Source: Schistosoma mansoni (taxonomy: Eukaryota; Platyhelminthes; Trematoda; Strigeidida; Schistosomatidae). From it: a DNA stretch of 64,000 bases. The position numbers and the translations under genes are program-made. The stretch spans positions 744,001 through 808,000 of the forward strand of contig NW_017386038.1 of NCBI RefSeq assembly GCF_000237925.1. Direction: 5' to 3'. Positions 1-11,452 of the stretch are shown piece by piece. The notes beneath the pieces were generated by a model. The model searched no databases. It had not been told where the DNA came from and saw only the letters and a list, made by a program, of their open reading frames with translations. The first letter of the stretch is position 1. Each line of letters starts with the position of its first letter.

Positions 1-1131
1 CATCACAATATAGTGTTCGGGTTGGAAAAGGGTAAGAAGTATGTTAGATGCGCTTTTCTGGACTTTACTTCTGCTTTTGATTCTATTCCAAGACACCTCT
101 TACTTAACAAGCTGATTCGCATCGACACTGACAGCTGGATAACCAATTGGCTACGCTCCTACCTTTTTGGAAGAGAACAGTACACTGTATTTGAAGGAAA
201 GTGTTCAACACCTCTACTGTCTACTGTAGGTGTGCCACGAGGAGCTGTTCTTTCACCTCTGCTCTTCTCTTTCTTTTTGCATGATCTGCCATCTTCCACA
301 GAAAACACTTTTGTAAAATATGCGGACGACCTCACTGTATGTATGCCAATTTCTACCTCCTTACATCCCATAGAAATGAATGAGTTTTTATCTCGTATTG
401 AAAAGTGGTCTGTTGGTAATGGTCTCTTACTCAATCCATCTAAATGTCAAGCTGTTAACTTTAGCTTGAGACATGGACAGAACCTATACTCTATGTTGGG
501 ATCCCATAATGCTTGTGCCATTGGAGACTCCTTAATAAACACAGTGTCGAAGGTCAAATATCTTGGTGTCATTTTTTCCTCTGATCTTTCTTGGTCTTCT
601 CATGTTTTACTCTTATCGAAAAAAGTTTACCGTTTGACATACTACATAAAGAGGCTGCATGCTTTTGGGATTACTCGCCATTTACTCTTACGATTTGTAA
701 ATTCCTGCATATTACCTATTATTCTATATTGTTCTCCATTATTCTTTCCTGGGCTTTTGAGAAAAGACTTTGCTGTTTTGCGTAGAGTGCTGAAGGCGGT
801 TTGCAAGGTATGTGGTGAATCTTTCGAAGCCATTATTAATATGCTTGTGGATAGACATCTTAAGTCTTGCAAACTCTTGGCAGGTGTTATCTTATCAGAT
901 ACTAACCATCCACTTCATTCATATCTTTCTCCTTGTATATCTTCTGGTAGAACGAGACGTAAATACATTAAAATCCATACACGCAAGCAAATCTATAAAA
1001 GTTCTGTAATATCTTACCTAGCAAATTTACTCTGTGACGAACAGGCTGTTAGAGTTGACCTAGTAAATGACCTCAAATCTTCGGCATGTCTCAAATTCGA
1101 TAATTTGTATAAACCCAGTTTTTTTTCTTAA
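1..1131 (+). CDS. CR1/Jockey-like LINE reverse transcriptase, C-terminal part
   Basis: The frame is open from base 1 (HHNI precedes the first listed residue), so the protein starts upstream of the window. Visible reverse transcriptase motifs, numbered from base 13, are LDFTSAFDSIPR near residue 16 (catalytic Asp), GVPRGAVLSPLLF near 73, the YADD box at 103-106, the LLLNPSKC block near 138 and VKYLGVIF near 182. About 190 residues follow without a recognisable RNase H domain, ending at TAA 1129-1131. No break is visible in the part present. The role is copying element RNA at a nicked target site (family knowledge). The CR1/Jockey-group assignment rests on motif style and the (TAA)n tail; the exact family is not settled. 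Confidence 0.85.
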   Translation, partial: HHNIVFGLEKGKKYVRCAFLDFTSAFDSIPRHLLLNKLIRIDTDSWITNWLRSYLFGREQYTVFEGKCSTPLLSTVGVPRGAVLSPLLFSFFLHDLPSSTENTFVKYADDLTVCMPISTSLHPIEMNEFLSRIEKWSVGNGLLLNPSKCQAVNFSLRHGQNLYSMLGSHNACAIGDSLINTVSKVKYLGVIFSSDLSWSSHVLLLSKKVYRLTYYIKRLHAFGITRHLLLRFVNSCILPIILYCSPLFFPGLLRKDFAVLRRVLKAVCKVCGESFEAIINMLVDRHLKSCKLLAGVILSDTNHPLHSYLSPCISSGRTRRKYIKIHTRKQIYKSSVISYLANLLCDEQAVRVDLVNDLKSSACLKFDNLYKPSFFS

Positions 1132-1266
1132 AACTTTTTTATTCGTTTTCTGTTGTTTGTTTTGTTTTTGGCAAACAACTTGTTGAAATAACTCATGCTG
1201 AGAATTCTATATTGTACCAGATTATGATATTGAATAAAGCCATTAATAATAATAATAATAATAATT
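1..1266 (+). mobile_element. CR1-like LINE, 3' half with 3'UTR and (TAA)n tail
   Basis: This comprises the reverse transcriptase frame, a roughly 110-base AT-rich 3'UTR, an AATAAA at 1233-1238 and a terminal (TAA)n array from about 1243. A short trinucleotide array right after the UTR is the usual 3' end of CR1-group LINEs. The 5' half lies outside the window. Confidence 0.75.
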
Positions 1267-1283
1267 AATGATGAAAGCAGATA

Positions 1284-1483
1284 NNNNNNNNNNNNNNNNN
1301 NNNNNNNNNNNNNNNNNNNNNNNNNNNNNNNNNNNNNNNNNNNNNNNNNNNNNNNNNNNNNNNNNNNNNNNNNNNNNNNNNNNNNNNNNNNNNNNNNNNN
1401 NNNNNNNNNNNNNNNNNNNNNNNNNNNNNNNNNNNNNNNNNNNNNNNNNNNNNNNNNNNNNNNNNNNNNNNNNNNNNNNNNNN
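1284..1483. other. Assembly gap of 200 N with duplicated flanks
   Basis: The same sequence, several TAA units followed by TTAATGATGAAAGCAGATA, stands directly before and directly after the N run. Two contig ends probably carry the same bases and were not merged, so the real gap may be zero or negative in length. Confidence 0.8.
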
Positions 1484-1519
1484 TAATAATAATAATAATA
1501 ATTAATGATGAAAGCAGAT

Positions 1520-1870
1520 AGTTTGTTCATCAAGCCATAGAAGGTCTTCATTCAGTTATGAACAAACACTGAAATCATTTACGATCTTATTTCAAATGAG
1601 TCTAGTAATACTTGTTGAATAGAAGTATCTCCATTTCAAGTCTTCAGTTTATCAATCTATGGAACTATCATCACCAATCAGGATGCTTTCAGACTCGACT
1701 AAATAATGCGTCCCATAATTATTGACGATGAGACCGTGATCATTCAAATTGATAACAATGTCGACATCCCATTCTGTGTCACGTTCTATATCAATCACTG
1801 TGATAGATGAACATAACGTTACTCAATATTCTGAACACATACATTTGACTGTTATTCAAATAAATAATAA
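1520..1870 (+). repeat. Dispersed repeat 'D', copy 1
   Basis: About 350 bases that recur, diverged, at 7620-7985 (plus) and 29490-29900 (minus). Shared landmarks are AACACTGAAATCAT, TTATTTCAAATGAGT, TTTCAGACTCGACT and a stretch around GTGTCACGTTC. More distant similarity runs to the repeat X segments at 10.7-10.9 and 22.0-22.2 kb. There is no coding potential. The class is unknown. Confidence 0.6.
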
Positions 1871-4599
1871 TATATTCTAAAAATAATAATAATTACACAA
1901 TTCACACCAGTTTACAGGCATGATCAATTTGATCTATACAGCAAACGTACCGCTTGGATATCAGATCTGAGCTACTCGATAATGAAGTAAAATACCAGCT
2001 TCACATCACTCTCTGATTTCAAACACCTACAAGGTTTATAATAGAGCGGTTGTTGAAGTGATGGAATAACGATGCAAATCCTTCACGGAATTGATGATCG
2101 CAACGTGAGAACACGAATCACTTTCTGACAATATAATCCAATCTCAAGAAAAGGCAACGCAATTCGTCTCTATCCGAATCATCATCCAAAATAGAATCTT
2201 AGTTGTGGATTTAATACACCATTATTTTACCTAAACGTACATTATTACATTATCATTATGAAATGTGATGACCGTATTCATAATACATAACTTTATTTAA
2301 CAAAACATTGTTATAAATGTGCAATTTAATAAGTCTGTTTTATATCATAAGTTGTCTATTGTGTTATTATCATTCCTTTTACTTGACCGTGTACTTTTTG
2401 ACATTTGCATTATATGTTCAATTTGTTATAAACATGCCTTCCGATAATAATGTGTCAAGTTCACAGTAAACACCGTCCATGAGGGCTCTTATTCTTCCTG
2501 TTCACCCGTTTTAAGGTCACCGTTCAGTAGCTTTGGTTTATTGGATTCGCAAATTATTTTCTGGCTAATCACATTAACTTTGAAAAGCGACAAATTTGGT
2601 CACGCATTTATTCATGTACCGACTACTCACCCGCACTAAATGAAGCCTTCAAAACTCGTCAGTGTCCCTCACCGTTATAACCTAGTATAGATTAAGTTAT
2701 AGGTGAATGCTGGGAAATATCAATAGGCGAATGTTATTTACATTCTCATCTATTGCCTAGCATCAACCAAGTTATTTGCATATTTCGAAATCCATTCTCT
2801 CCACAATCATGACTATTATATGACTTGTTCGTGTTAAATGTTATTTCCTGTTTAATTTACTGATGTGTTCTGTTTTGCCGGCATACAAACCAGGTTTGTT
2901 TAAAATAAATGATTTGTATAGTGAATGCTGGCATCAGTGTTCTGAGCGTACTACAGTCACTATAACAGACAAACATGTTGACATTCCGATGTTCTAACAT
3001 TCGCTTATTTACAGATCCTCAAACAGATATCCATTCCATGTTTATCTAATCCGATCAAATTATGATATTTTTAACACGGTATTATTTATTTCGGTACTTT
3101 CTAACCTGAAATATAGAATTCCATGAACACTGTAATTACATTACTGTCTCTGACTCTATCTTACCCATATTGATATCCGATAATTGACCTGTCAATTTCA
3201 TTTAATATAACACTGTAGAAACGGAAGTATTCTTCATCATCATTACCTTCAACTAAATTTCGAAGCTACTGTAAACATTTTTTGTTCCAGTCTGTGGAAT
3301 TATTTCCATTTACAATGATTTTGCGTGTAAGAGTTACAATAGCCAGCTATTAACATAAACATGCATCTGGTGCAAACGAACACATCCACGTCCCACACAG
3401 ACATCATAATCTCTCTACATATATAGACTGAATCGCCTTATTTCCCTACCTTGTAGTTGTATTAGATACTTTCCCCTCACTAATTCTTTTCAATTGAAGT
3501 AGACAGGCAACTCACTGGACTTATCAACACTCGGTCGCTAACCGACGCTTATAAATACCCTAAAACGTCAGAAGAAACGCACAATCGACTGCCTACTGCC
3601 AGTGGTCGTACAACCACAGAACCTGTCACCAATCAACCAGTTAGCATAGAACAAAACAACCTCAGCGCGAATTTAGTGTGAGTTACTTCTTGTCTATCTA
3701 TCAGCTTTTTACTCATCTGTACACTATGTTGCCTTGCCATTAATATTATTTCACCACTCGTTAACTTACCTTATCTGTAACTAATATAAATCTCCACTTT
3801 TCTGCCTACTATGGTAAACAAATATCCTACACTATACCCTTCCTAATGCCTATACTCTGATTCGTAACCTACACTTTACTATATAGTCAATAAAAACATT
3901 GCATCAAAGCCTTACCCACAGTACATAATTTGTAACTGTCTGATAAGCTTGTAACATGGTACTTACAGAAATAGTGTTTTCCAACAGGATGTGAAACACA
4001 GAGCATTGTGTGAGGTATGATATGTATCCAAAAAATAAGCGTAAATGAGCCTAACATCACAAAAGGAGGGAGGGTAGAGTTACTGACCAGCAGCCACTGA
4101 TGGTGAGGGCGATGATTTCAATCCACCCGTGTTTGTGGGGCAGACCATTTTGTTTGTATCAGGCTCTTTATGGATGAGAACAAGTCAATCAATCCGTGAT
4201 ATTGAGATTGTCCTCCTACACTCACCATTAAGACTCATGTTTCTAATTTTTGTGCTGGATTAACTACTCTACTAAGACAACCTTTAACATGCTAACTCGG
4301 ACTTTTACATGAAAACTGTGTGACAGGCATCGGATGATGAAAAAAAGACTGTAAAGGATATGGTTGCTATTTTACTCAACACTCTACTCTCTATATGCAC
4401 TCTCTGTTCTTCCTCATTCCAACCTTGACTTCCCTCCTTCATTGGAACCTACTCCACCTTGATAAATATCACAACTCATTGTTCTTTATTACTGCCTTCT
4501 CTCCTCTGGAGCCCCTAATCACACTTCACTCTTGCAACATGAGCTAGTATCAATTTAATCTAATAATTTATCATACCTTCATCTGTTCCACTAATAAAT
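1871..4599. other. No recognisable gene
   Basis: AT-rich sequence without a long open frame or a repeat I can name. Short unannotated exons cannot be excluded by eye. Confidence 0.5.
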
Positions 4600-5092
4600 G
4601 TTAAGCATTGGTTATCGTTCATATCCAAATGTCTTGCTGTTCCTCGGTTTCTCTTTTTTTTTCTCTTCAGAATCTTGCTCTGAGGGTGAAGCTATGTAAC
4701 TTCGGACATCTGGAACAAGCTCGACGAACGCGCTTTCCCAAGGTCATAGCTCGAACCAGGCGCTCCACAAGCCTACTTTATAACAACAATAAACTTAAAA
4801 AGCTGCATTACATAAATACTTAGCAAGACCGAAACCCTACTACACTTTTTGTCGAGATTGGATCTGGTATGCAACGTGGACGCCATGCCCCCTTTGGAAA
4901 CTATTCTTATGAAAACACATTATATCTGAACGAATGAACTGCTATCAACTTTTATAGATTATAATTTCTAAACAACCTTGCTTGGGATGCATACTGTGAA
5001 CCAGTATATGTTGTAAATTGTAGATCATGCCTGTAAAAATGGCGTGTACCTGCTATTGCAGAAATATATTATTATTATTATTATTATTAATA
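4600..5092 (+). mobile_element. LINE-like 3' end with (TTA)n tail
   Basis: A moderately GC-richer stretch, with a short open frame stopping near 4823, runs into an AT-rich UTR and ends in a (TTA)n array at about 5067-5090. This matches the 3' architecture of the element at the start of the window, but no reverse transcriptase motif is present. It is probably a 5'-truncated non-LTR insertion; it could also be a SINE using the same tail. Confidence 0.35.
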
Positions 5093-5639
5093 ACTCCCGA
5101 AAATATGCCATTGGTGGTTGATATTTCTATTTTGACAATTCAAACATGGATATATTTAGTCACTCATGTGAGAGTTCATTGACGTAGGCTGATATTTTAC
5201 GTGAAACTATGTTCGGAATATGCCACTTACCCTCTTTAAATATTGTGTGAGAGTGTCGGGTTACAGTTGAACATGATCATCACTTCAGACCAATTACATG
5301 TCATTTAATAGGATATATTTCGCAGTACGATAAATATTAGAAGGACAGTTGTAGATTGTAGTCAGGATATATTTATTGGTGATATGGTGGTATCGAAATA
5401 ATAACGTGAACATGTAAACGTTTACAGGCGAAACGTGTGTTTTTAGCACAATTAAACAAAACGGTACAGTACAGTACAGTCCCACTGTTCTTCTAATCTT
5501 TCTTCTTGATTATTTGTTGCTGGGTTAGATGTTGCACGGTGAGTGAAAAAAAATCTTTGAAATATATCTTCTATTTAGCCTTCTCTCTCGGCTTTAAGCA
5601 GTACTACTTAAAACGTGTTCACGAACCTCTCGACCAAAC
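5093..5639. other. No recognisable gene
   Basis: AT-rich spacer. A short GTACA tandem lies near 5465-5480. Nothing else was identified. Confidence 0.4.
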
Positions 5640-7380
5640 CGTTGGACGGCGGATTGTATGAGGGTGTCTTGATGTGCTTCACGTCATTCCTAATTACGTA
5701 CTTCGAAAATTCAGCAGATGTAAACTGTTGTTCATTATCTGACACCGATAAATATCTGAAAACACAAAGCAGCTGAATACTTGTCTCACTATTTCCACAG
5801 CAGCTTTTGTCGAGTTAAACTTCATGAAGTGGACCTCTGGCCACTTGAAGAAGGCATCAACCATCATCAAGAAATGTTTCTCGTTTATAAGTTTTTCAAT
5901 ATATACATGCACTCTCGACCACGGATATGTCAGTGTACCCCAACTCTGCATTTCCGTCTCCCCAAAGGCTTAGATGGCTTTGGCACAAGAGAAGCATCTC
6001 GCAACATTTTCTCCTATCTCATCATCGATATTCGGCCGGTATACATAGCCACGTGCAAGTGCAGTCATCAGGGCTGGCCGTTAGTTTGCAGTATGCAGTT
6101 CTTATATCACAACACAGCGTGAGCTTACAGGTAGAACTACTCGACTTCCAAATATAAGGCACACGTCCACAGGTGATAGGGGATTTCCTAGATGAGCATA
6201 TTGTTCAATGTTTTTGTTGTCTATGTGAGTAGGCTCACCATGTGCGTGATATTTAATAGTCCGCTTCATCTCCACGTCTTCAAGAGTACAGTGTTTAATG
6301 TCCTCAACGAATAATGGTGTTGATTGATAGCAACTTGTAATATTAGACGTATGTCTCCCTCCAATGATATCGGTGCAATGATAGAATCTTTGCTTCCCTG
6401 TTTCTCATTCGCAATTAGTCGAGATAAAACATCATCTTGTTCAAAATTTTCATTTGGTTTCTATAGAATTTGAAAATCATTCGCAAGTATTGTAATGGCC
6501 GAGGTATGAAATCGATTTGCTGTATATGCTACCACCAGTTCGTCAGCGAAAGAAATAACAACTATAATAACATCCAAGTAAACTGCTTCACCTTCTAGGT
6601 TGGACAACGTAGTATCTATTATGCTGGAGCTGGACACAGGCCAAACGGTAATCGGTTAGACGGCTAAATTCCGCGGTAAATATTGTTGTTTAGTAAGTCC
6701 TTTGCATCTTCGCCGACTTCCACTTGTAAGTAGACTTCAGATAAATCAAGTTTAGAAAGATAACGTCCAACGTTAAGTTTAGTAAAAAGCCTTCTGGCAA
6801 AAAAGGTTGTATGAATGATTTTGTATAGTGTCATTTAATCCTTTAGAAAAGTATGCGCATAGTCAGATAGTTCTGTTCACTTTTTGCCAAACAATAGTTG
6901 ATGCTTCCTATGTCGACTAATTAACTGTTTGTATAAAACGGATTTCTCCAGTCAATCTTATTCTTTGTCCACTTCATCAATAGTGGCATAGGAAACTCGA
7001 CGTTTTGGACAAAAAATTGGCCCTTACTAAAGTGCAGCATCCCTTTTTATTCTGAAACAAGTTCTTATGCTTCTGCAAAAGCTCTTCTACCCTGTTGACC
7101 TTTTTAGTCACATACCTTCCATAATCTTATATGCCTGAAGCCAATGTAGCCAATACGCGCTTTATGTACTTGTTTTGATACTCGTGAGAACACTTCGTTG
7201 ACTTAAACCTCAAGCTATTTCTAGTTTCACAGACTGTTCTTATGACCGACTTCTTTGCATATAGTATGCCGAATTTTCCACTCGGAAAATATGTTCAATT
7301 CTGTCGAACTGAGCTGCAGAAGTGTGACCACTGTCTGCATCAAAAATGAATTCTGAGATTGGATTGAGATATGGCTACAT
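5640..7380 (-). mobile_element. Gypsy-type LTR retrotransposon fossil (pol remnant)
   Basis: Read on the minus strand, short stretches match Gypsy pol in the expected order: reverse transcriptase (around 6.6-6.85 kb, with a YLSKLDLSEVYLQVEV-like block), a zinc-binding integrase head (around 5.97-6.06 kb) and the integrase core (around 5.7-5.95 kb, with PWSRVHV and VDAFFKWPEV). The element is broken, with many interruptions, and no terminal repeats were recognised. The heavy decay suggests an old insertion. Boundaries are approximate. Confidence 0.7.
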
Positions 7381-7619
7381 ACCTTCATGTTCCGGAATCT
7401 CTTGTTAAATTGATAGATTCCTCAAAAGTGCTCCCGCCAGTTGATTTTGAGAAGCTAACATCTGCTGCTGTTATCCAAGACGAGACGAACACAGTGTACA
7501 TCAAAGGGTACAATAGGTCGAGGAACAGCAGTTGTGTTATCACACAGCATAGTACTAAAGGTGGAAGTTGAATGTACTTCGAGGCATTGGAGGGATGTAG
7601 GATGTTGTGTTTCTGTACA

Positions 7620-7985
7620 GAAGAAGATCTTGATTCAGCTATGAATGAACACTGAAATCATCTACTATCTTATTTCGAATGAGTTTAGTAACACTTGTCG
7701 TATAGAGTTACCTAGATCTCACGCCTTCAGTTTATGGAGCCACGGAGGTATCATCTGTAACCACAATGCCTTCAGACTCGACCTTAAAATATGTCTCATC
7801 CTTATTGACTACGATGCCACGAAAAATCATTTTGATGACCTATGCCACATCACGTTTTGTGTCACGTTCCATACCAATCACTGTTATTGCTTAACTCACG
7901 GTTAAGCGATATTCTGGATAGATATATTTCATTGTTCATCAAATGTATGTTTGTATTGAATTTCGACTCAAGCCTTGTATAGTGG
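7620..7985 (+). repeat. Dispersed repeat 'D', copy 2
   Basis: Aligns by eye along its length to 1520-1870 and, inverted, to 29490-29900. The end near 7960-7985 (ATGTATGTTTGTATTGAATT) is shared with the minus copy at about 29540-29570. It follows directly on the Gypsy fossil. Confidence 0.6.
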
Positions 7986-8439
7986 TTAGGTGGACGTCAC
8001 CACATTTCACGTGAAATCGAACACATTGTAAATCATTATTTCATATTTAGATTTGTCGTATTTTGCGTTAGAATTGAAATGTTTTTTATCGTCATTAAGC
8101 ATTTCGTGGAAGAAAGAATTTGCTACTGCTGTGATCCTTAACTATTTTCTAGACTGTCGAGCACAGAGTCTTTTGTTAGCCAAAGTCAGAACAAGTATGC
8201 CATTCATTTTGTTATACTTTATCTGTCTTTATCTACAACGTAAATTTACACTGTTGATATAGAAAATAAATAACACAGTATATGAAACGGGGAATCAAAT
8301 AAATGTGAATAACTTTCCAAACAGTGACTAGAGGATAGGAAGATTGAACCAACGAAGTGAATATTGTTTTGTAGTGAACATAAAATTGTGACTGTTGAAT
8401 TGATGCAGCATAGTTATACAAGACCAAAGAATAGAGAGC

Positions 8440-9772
8440 GGGCATTGAAGGAAATAATAAGAAATTCAAAATTATCATGGTGAAGCAGGTTGGAGTATAA
8501 ACCACAATTGGTGGTTTCGTAAATATTCGTATGATTGAATAATGTAAGACTTGTGTTGTGAGGGGAAATGAATTAAGCAAATTTGTCATCCTTTAAAATA
8601 TATATAATAGTGCCTGCAAAAATACCGTTGGAAGTGCAAAAAAGCTTCTCACCGTTATGATATATAACATGTGATAAAAGAATAATGTACATATTGGGAG
8701 CCGGCCTAGAAGGCTATCAGGTTTAAGTGTGCAATCAGGTGTCTATTAACAATTCAGATTACTTTTTATGCTTGACGTATGTGGAAAATGCTCTAGATCG
8801 TCTACTGCTATACATGCTTGCAATGGTTTGAAAGGTTCAAATATATTGACGTTATGTGTGTGGTCAGTTATAAAGTTGTAATGACCAGTTTCCCCATTAT
8901 TCGTTGCACGGTCGCTGTAACCGGTTGTCTCACTAACAGCGATTCGGACTGTGCTATCACATTCCTAATAAGTACAATTACTTTGAGTTGAATCGAAGTC
9001 AGCATTATTAAAATAATAGGCACCACCTACATCGGGGTTATTTTCTTTTGAGTTTTGAATTTGAAGAGATTGAGGTGAGTTTTTTGGTGGTTGCATAGTC
9101 GTAAACTTAGATGTTCTCGGAGAACCGGACTTCATTTTTCGACATTCGGGATTATGATGCGTTCGGGAGTTTAATCTTTTTAGTCTGTAGCTAACTCTTC
9201 CTGCTTTTCGCTGTCATGGTGTTCTATCTGAGCAAATCTTAATATCCTTGAAAATTTGTTTTGGTCTCGATTAATTGAAAGAAGATAGAACTCACTAGCG
9301 TCTTCAAATGATCTAAAGATCGATGAGTGCATATCACGATCGAGGAAATTATTTATATCGATCTATTGCTCTGGAGTCTGTAAGGTTGGGATTGATGTGA
9401 TACTTGAGCGGATCGAGAATATTTATGTCAACTTGCAACCTTTTTCATTATTCGTATGGTTGCAGTTGTGATTATCATCGTTATTTAAAAACAGAGTCTT
9501 TAACACATCTGAAATCGAGACAACTCGCATAGGCTTGTCTCATTCCGGACGAACGGTGGAGCTCGTCTCGTCGAATCTGTCGGTAGCAGTGTTAGATTGT
9601 GTCGTTTTCGTAAGTTTGGCTAAACGTCTAGAAGGAGGGGGTTCTATGTTCTTTTGTGGCATAATAAGAAAGTTGCGTATAGCAGATGGAATGAACGAAA
9701 TTCTGGAAATATAAGTGAGTGAAAAAATCAATGTCGAGGGCTGGATTCCAGAAATTAATACCTAAGCCTAAC
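8440..9772 (-). pseudogene. Degraded LINE 'L', 5' part, inverted copy
   Basis: The reverse complement matches 23246-24593 almost base for base, and 11453-12548 over the inner part. It contains the ORF1-like start MPQKNIEPPPSRR on the minus strand (about 9655-9545), followed by interrupted ORF1-like sequence. The right edge is cut by the 200-N gap. The left edge, around 8440, is where similarity to the other copies stops abruptly. Both ends look like recombination or truncation points rather than natural element ends. Confidence 0.7.
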
Positions 9773-9972
9773 NNNNNNNNNNNNNNNNNNNNNNNNNNNN
9801 NNNNNNNNNNNNNNNNNNNNNNNNNNNNNNNNNNNNNNNNNNNNNNNNNNNNNNNNNNNNNNNNNNNNNNNNNNNNNNNNNNNNNNNNNNNNNNNNNNNN
9901 NNNNNNNNNNNNNNNNNNNNNNNNNNNNNNNNNNNNNNNNNNNNNNNNNNNNNNNNNNNNNNNNNNNNNNNN
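9773..9972. other. Assembly gap of 200 N
   Basis: Lies exactly between the inverted L copy and repeat X, so the junction itself is not sequenced. Confidence 0.95.
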
Positions 9973-11450
9973 ATTCGCGAGATAACAGTCTACTAGTTGT
10001 TTGTTATTTCATTTGTTGGCATTTCGTCATCTTCATTAGAGTCAACTGAACGCTAATCTTTTACAATTACACTGTACTCGAGACCATAATGTATTAGACA
10101 ACAAAGGAGAATGGTTGAAGTGATCAGGAAGGTAATATTTTCCAACAAAAAGATATTATTCTTGATCTACCATATTTGATTGAGCTAATCACAACATGCG
10201 CTACATTTGCACACTCAAATCTTTTTACACTGAGGACTGTTAAATGACGAATCAGACAGGAATATCTATTTCAATATTACATATATATTCATCACATTTC
10301 CTATTTGTGTTCTTCCTATCTAATGTTCGTTTTTTCATATGAAATACGTTTATCAAGGTAATAATAATAATGATGATGATAATAATAGTATACACTACCT
10401 GATCGTGTGATTATAAGAAAAAAAACATCAGTTTGTTGACCTCAGATATTGTTTTTGCAAATGTCATTTGTTTAAACTTTCTTGTTGTTTATCACTACCT
10501 TGTAATCTAACTAAATATATATGATGGTTTTTTCATTTGTATATTTAGCCTGATATAAATGTTCAATATGATGTGGAATGTTGTTTAATAATGATGCTTT
10601 CGTATGACCGACAGTCACCCACTCATACGGAACAAGGTTGAATGAAATTTTCACTTTAAAAATGGTTACTACTAAGTATAGAGAGACTGAAGTTTAAACA
10701 AACAGTTTTCATGTGTACTCATAGATGGCCTTGCATCAGATATGCATAAACACTGTAATTATTACTCATCTAGTATCGAATGAGTTCAGTTATCGTTATC
10801 TTGAAGATATGTCTGTATCCTCACTTCATCAACCTAAGGAACTATCAATAATATTTCCGGTTTGTTTGATAATGTAATTTCCTCCTAATTTTGCAACAGT
10901 AACGAAATGAATGTCTCCATAATGAAGCATTTGTAGAAGAAACCTTTGATAGCCTGCCAATTACGCTAGTCTCCATCGTCAGCAGCATCACAAAGAGTTG
11001 CACAGTGACTCCTTATCATGTGTGATTATGAAATTTCGCTACAAGAATCGCGAAGATGATTTTGCGTTAATAGCTCAATATACAGTCAGATTTGGAATGT
11101 GAATTTTTGAAATGTAATCCAATTTAATGTCTCTGAATTGTCTTCAGCTGTTCATTGACATTACATTCACTGTGATAGAATACTGGAGTTATCTGTGCTG
11201 ATCTGTTCATAAATGCGTATAAATAGGGAATGATAAGCAGCTAAAAGCAGTATCTTGACGTACACTACGGTACATCAAGAATATTCGTGAAACGAGTTGG
11301 TATAAGTAAGTGAGACATACAACCACTTATGAAGCAACTAATACTCTCAGTGTGATTCAAATACATAGCACAAAGTTTTGAAGAATAAAGATTAACTACT
11401 CCAATAATCTTACAAAACTGGTCTCTAACTCGACAGTAATATTCATGTGC
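9973..11450 (+). repeat. Repeat 'X', segments R1 and R2
   Basis: R1 (9973 to about 10500) matches 28537-29066 in the same orientation and 14478-15010 inverted. R2 (about 10500-11450) matches 21801-22747 and the first 400 bases of R2 at 29067-29466, with some divergence near 10575-10660. R1 carries an AATAATAATGATGATG microsatellite and an AT-rich body. No coding frame survives. The class is unknown. Confidence 0.7.
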
Positions 11451-11452
11451 GA

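Noticed and set aside
7371-7571. 66-codon plus-strand frame
   Set aside because: Lies beside and partly antisense to the Gypsy fossil, with no domain and no splice context.
10361-10390. CRISPR-like or satellite array
   Set aside because: Only a short trinucleotide microsatellite inside repeat X; no spacer structure anywhere in the window.
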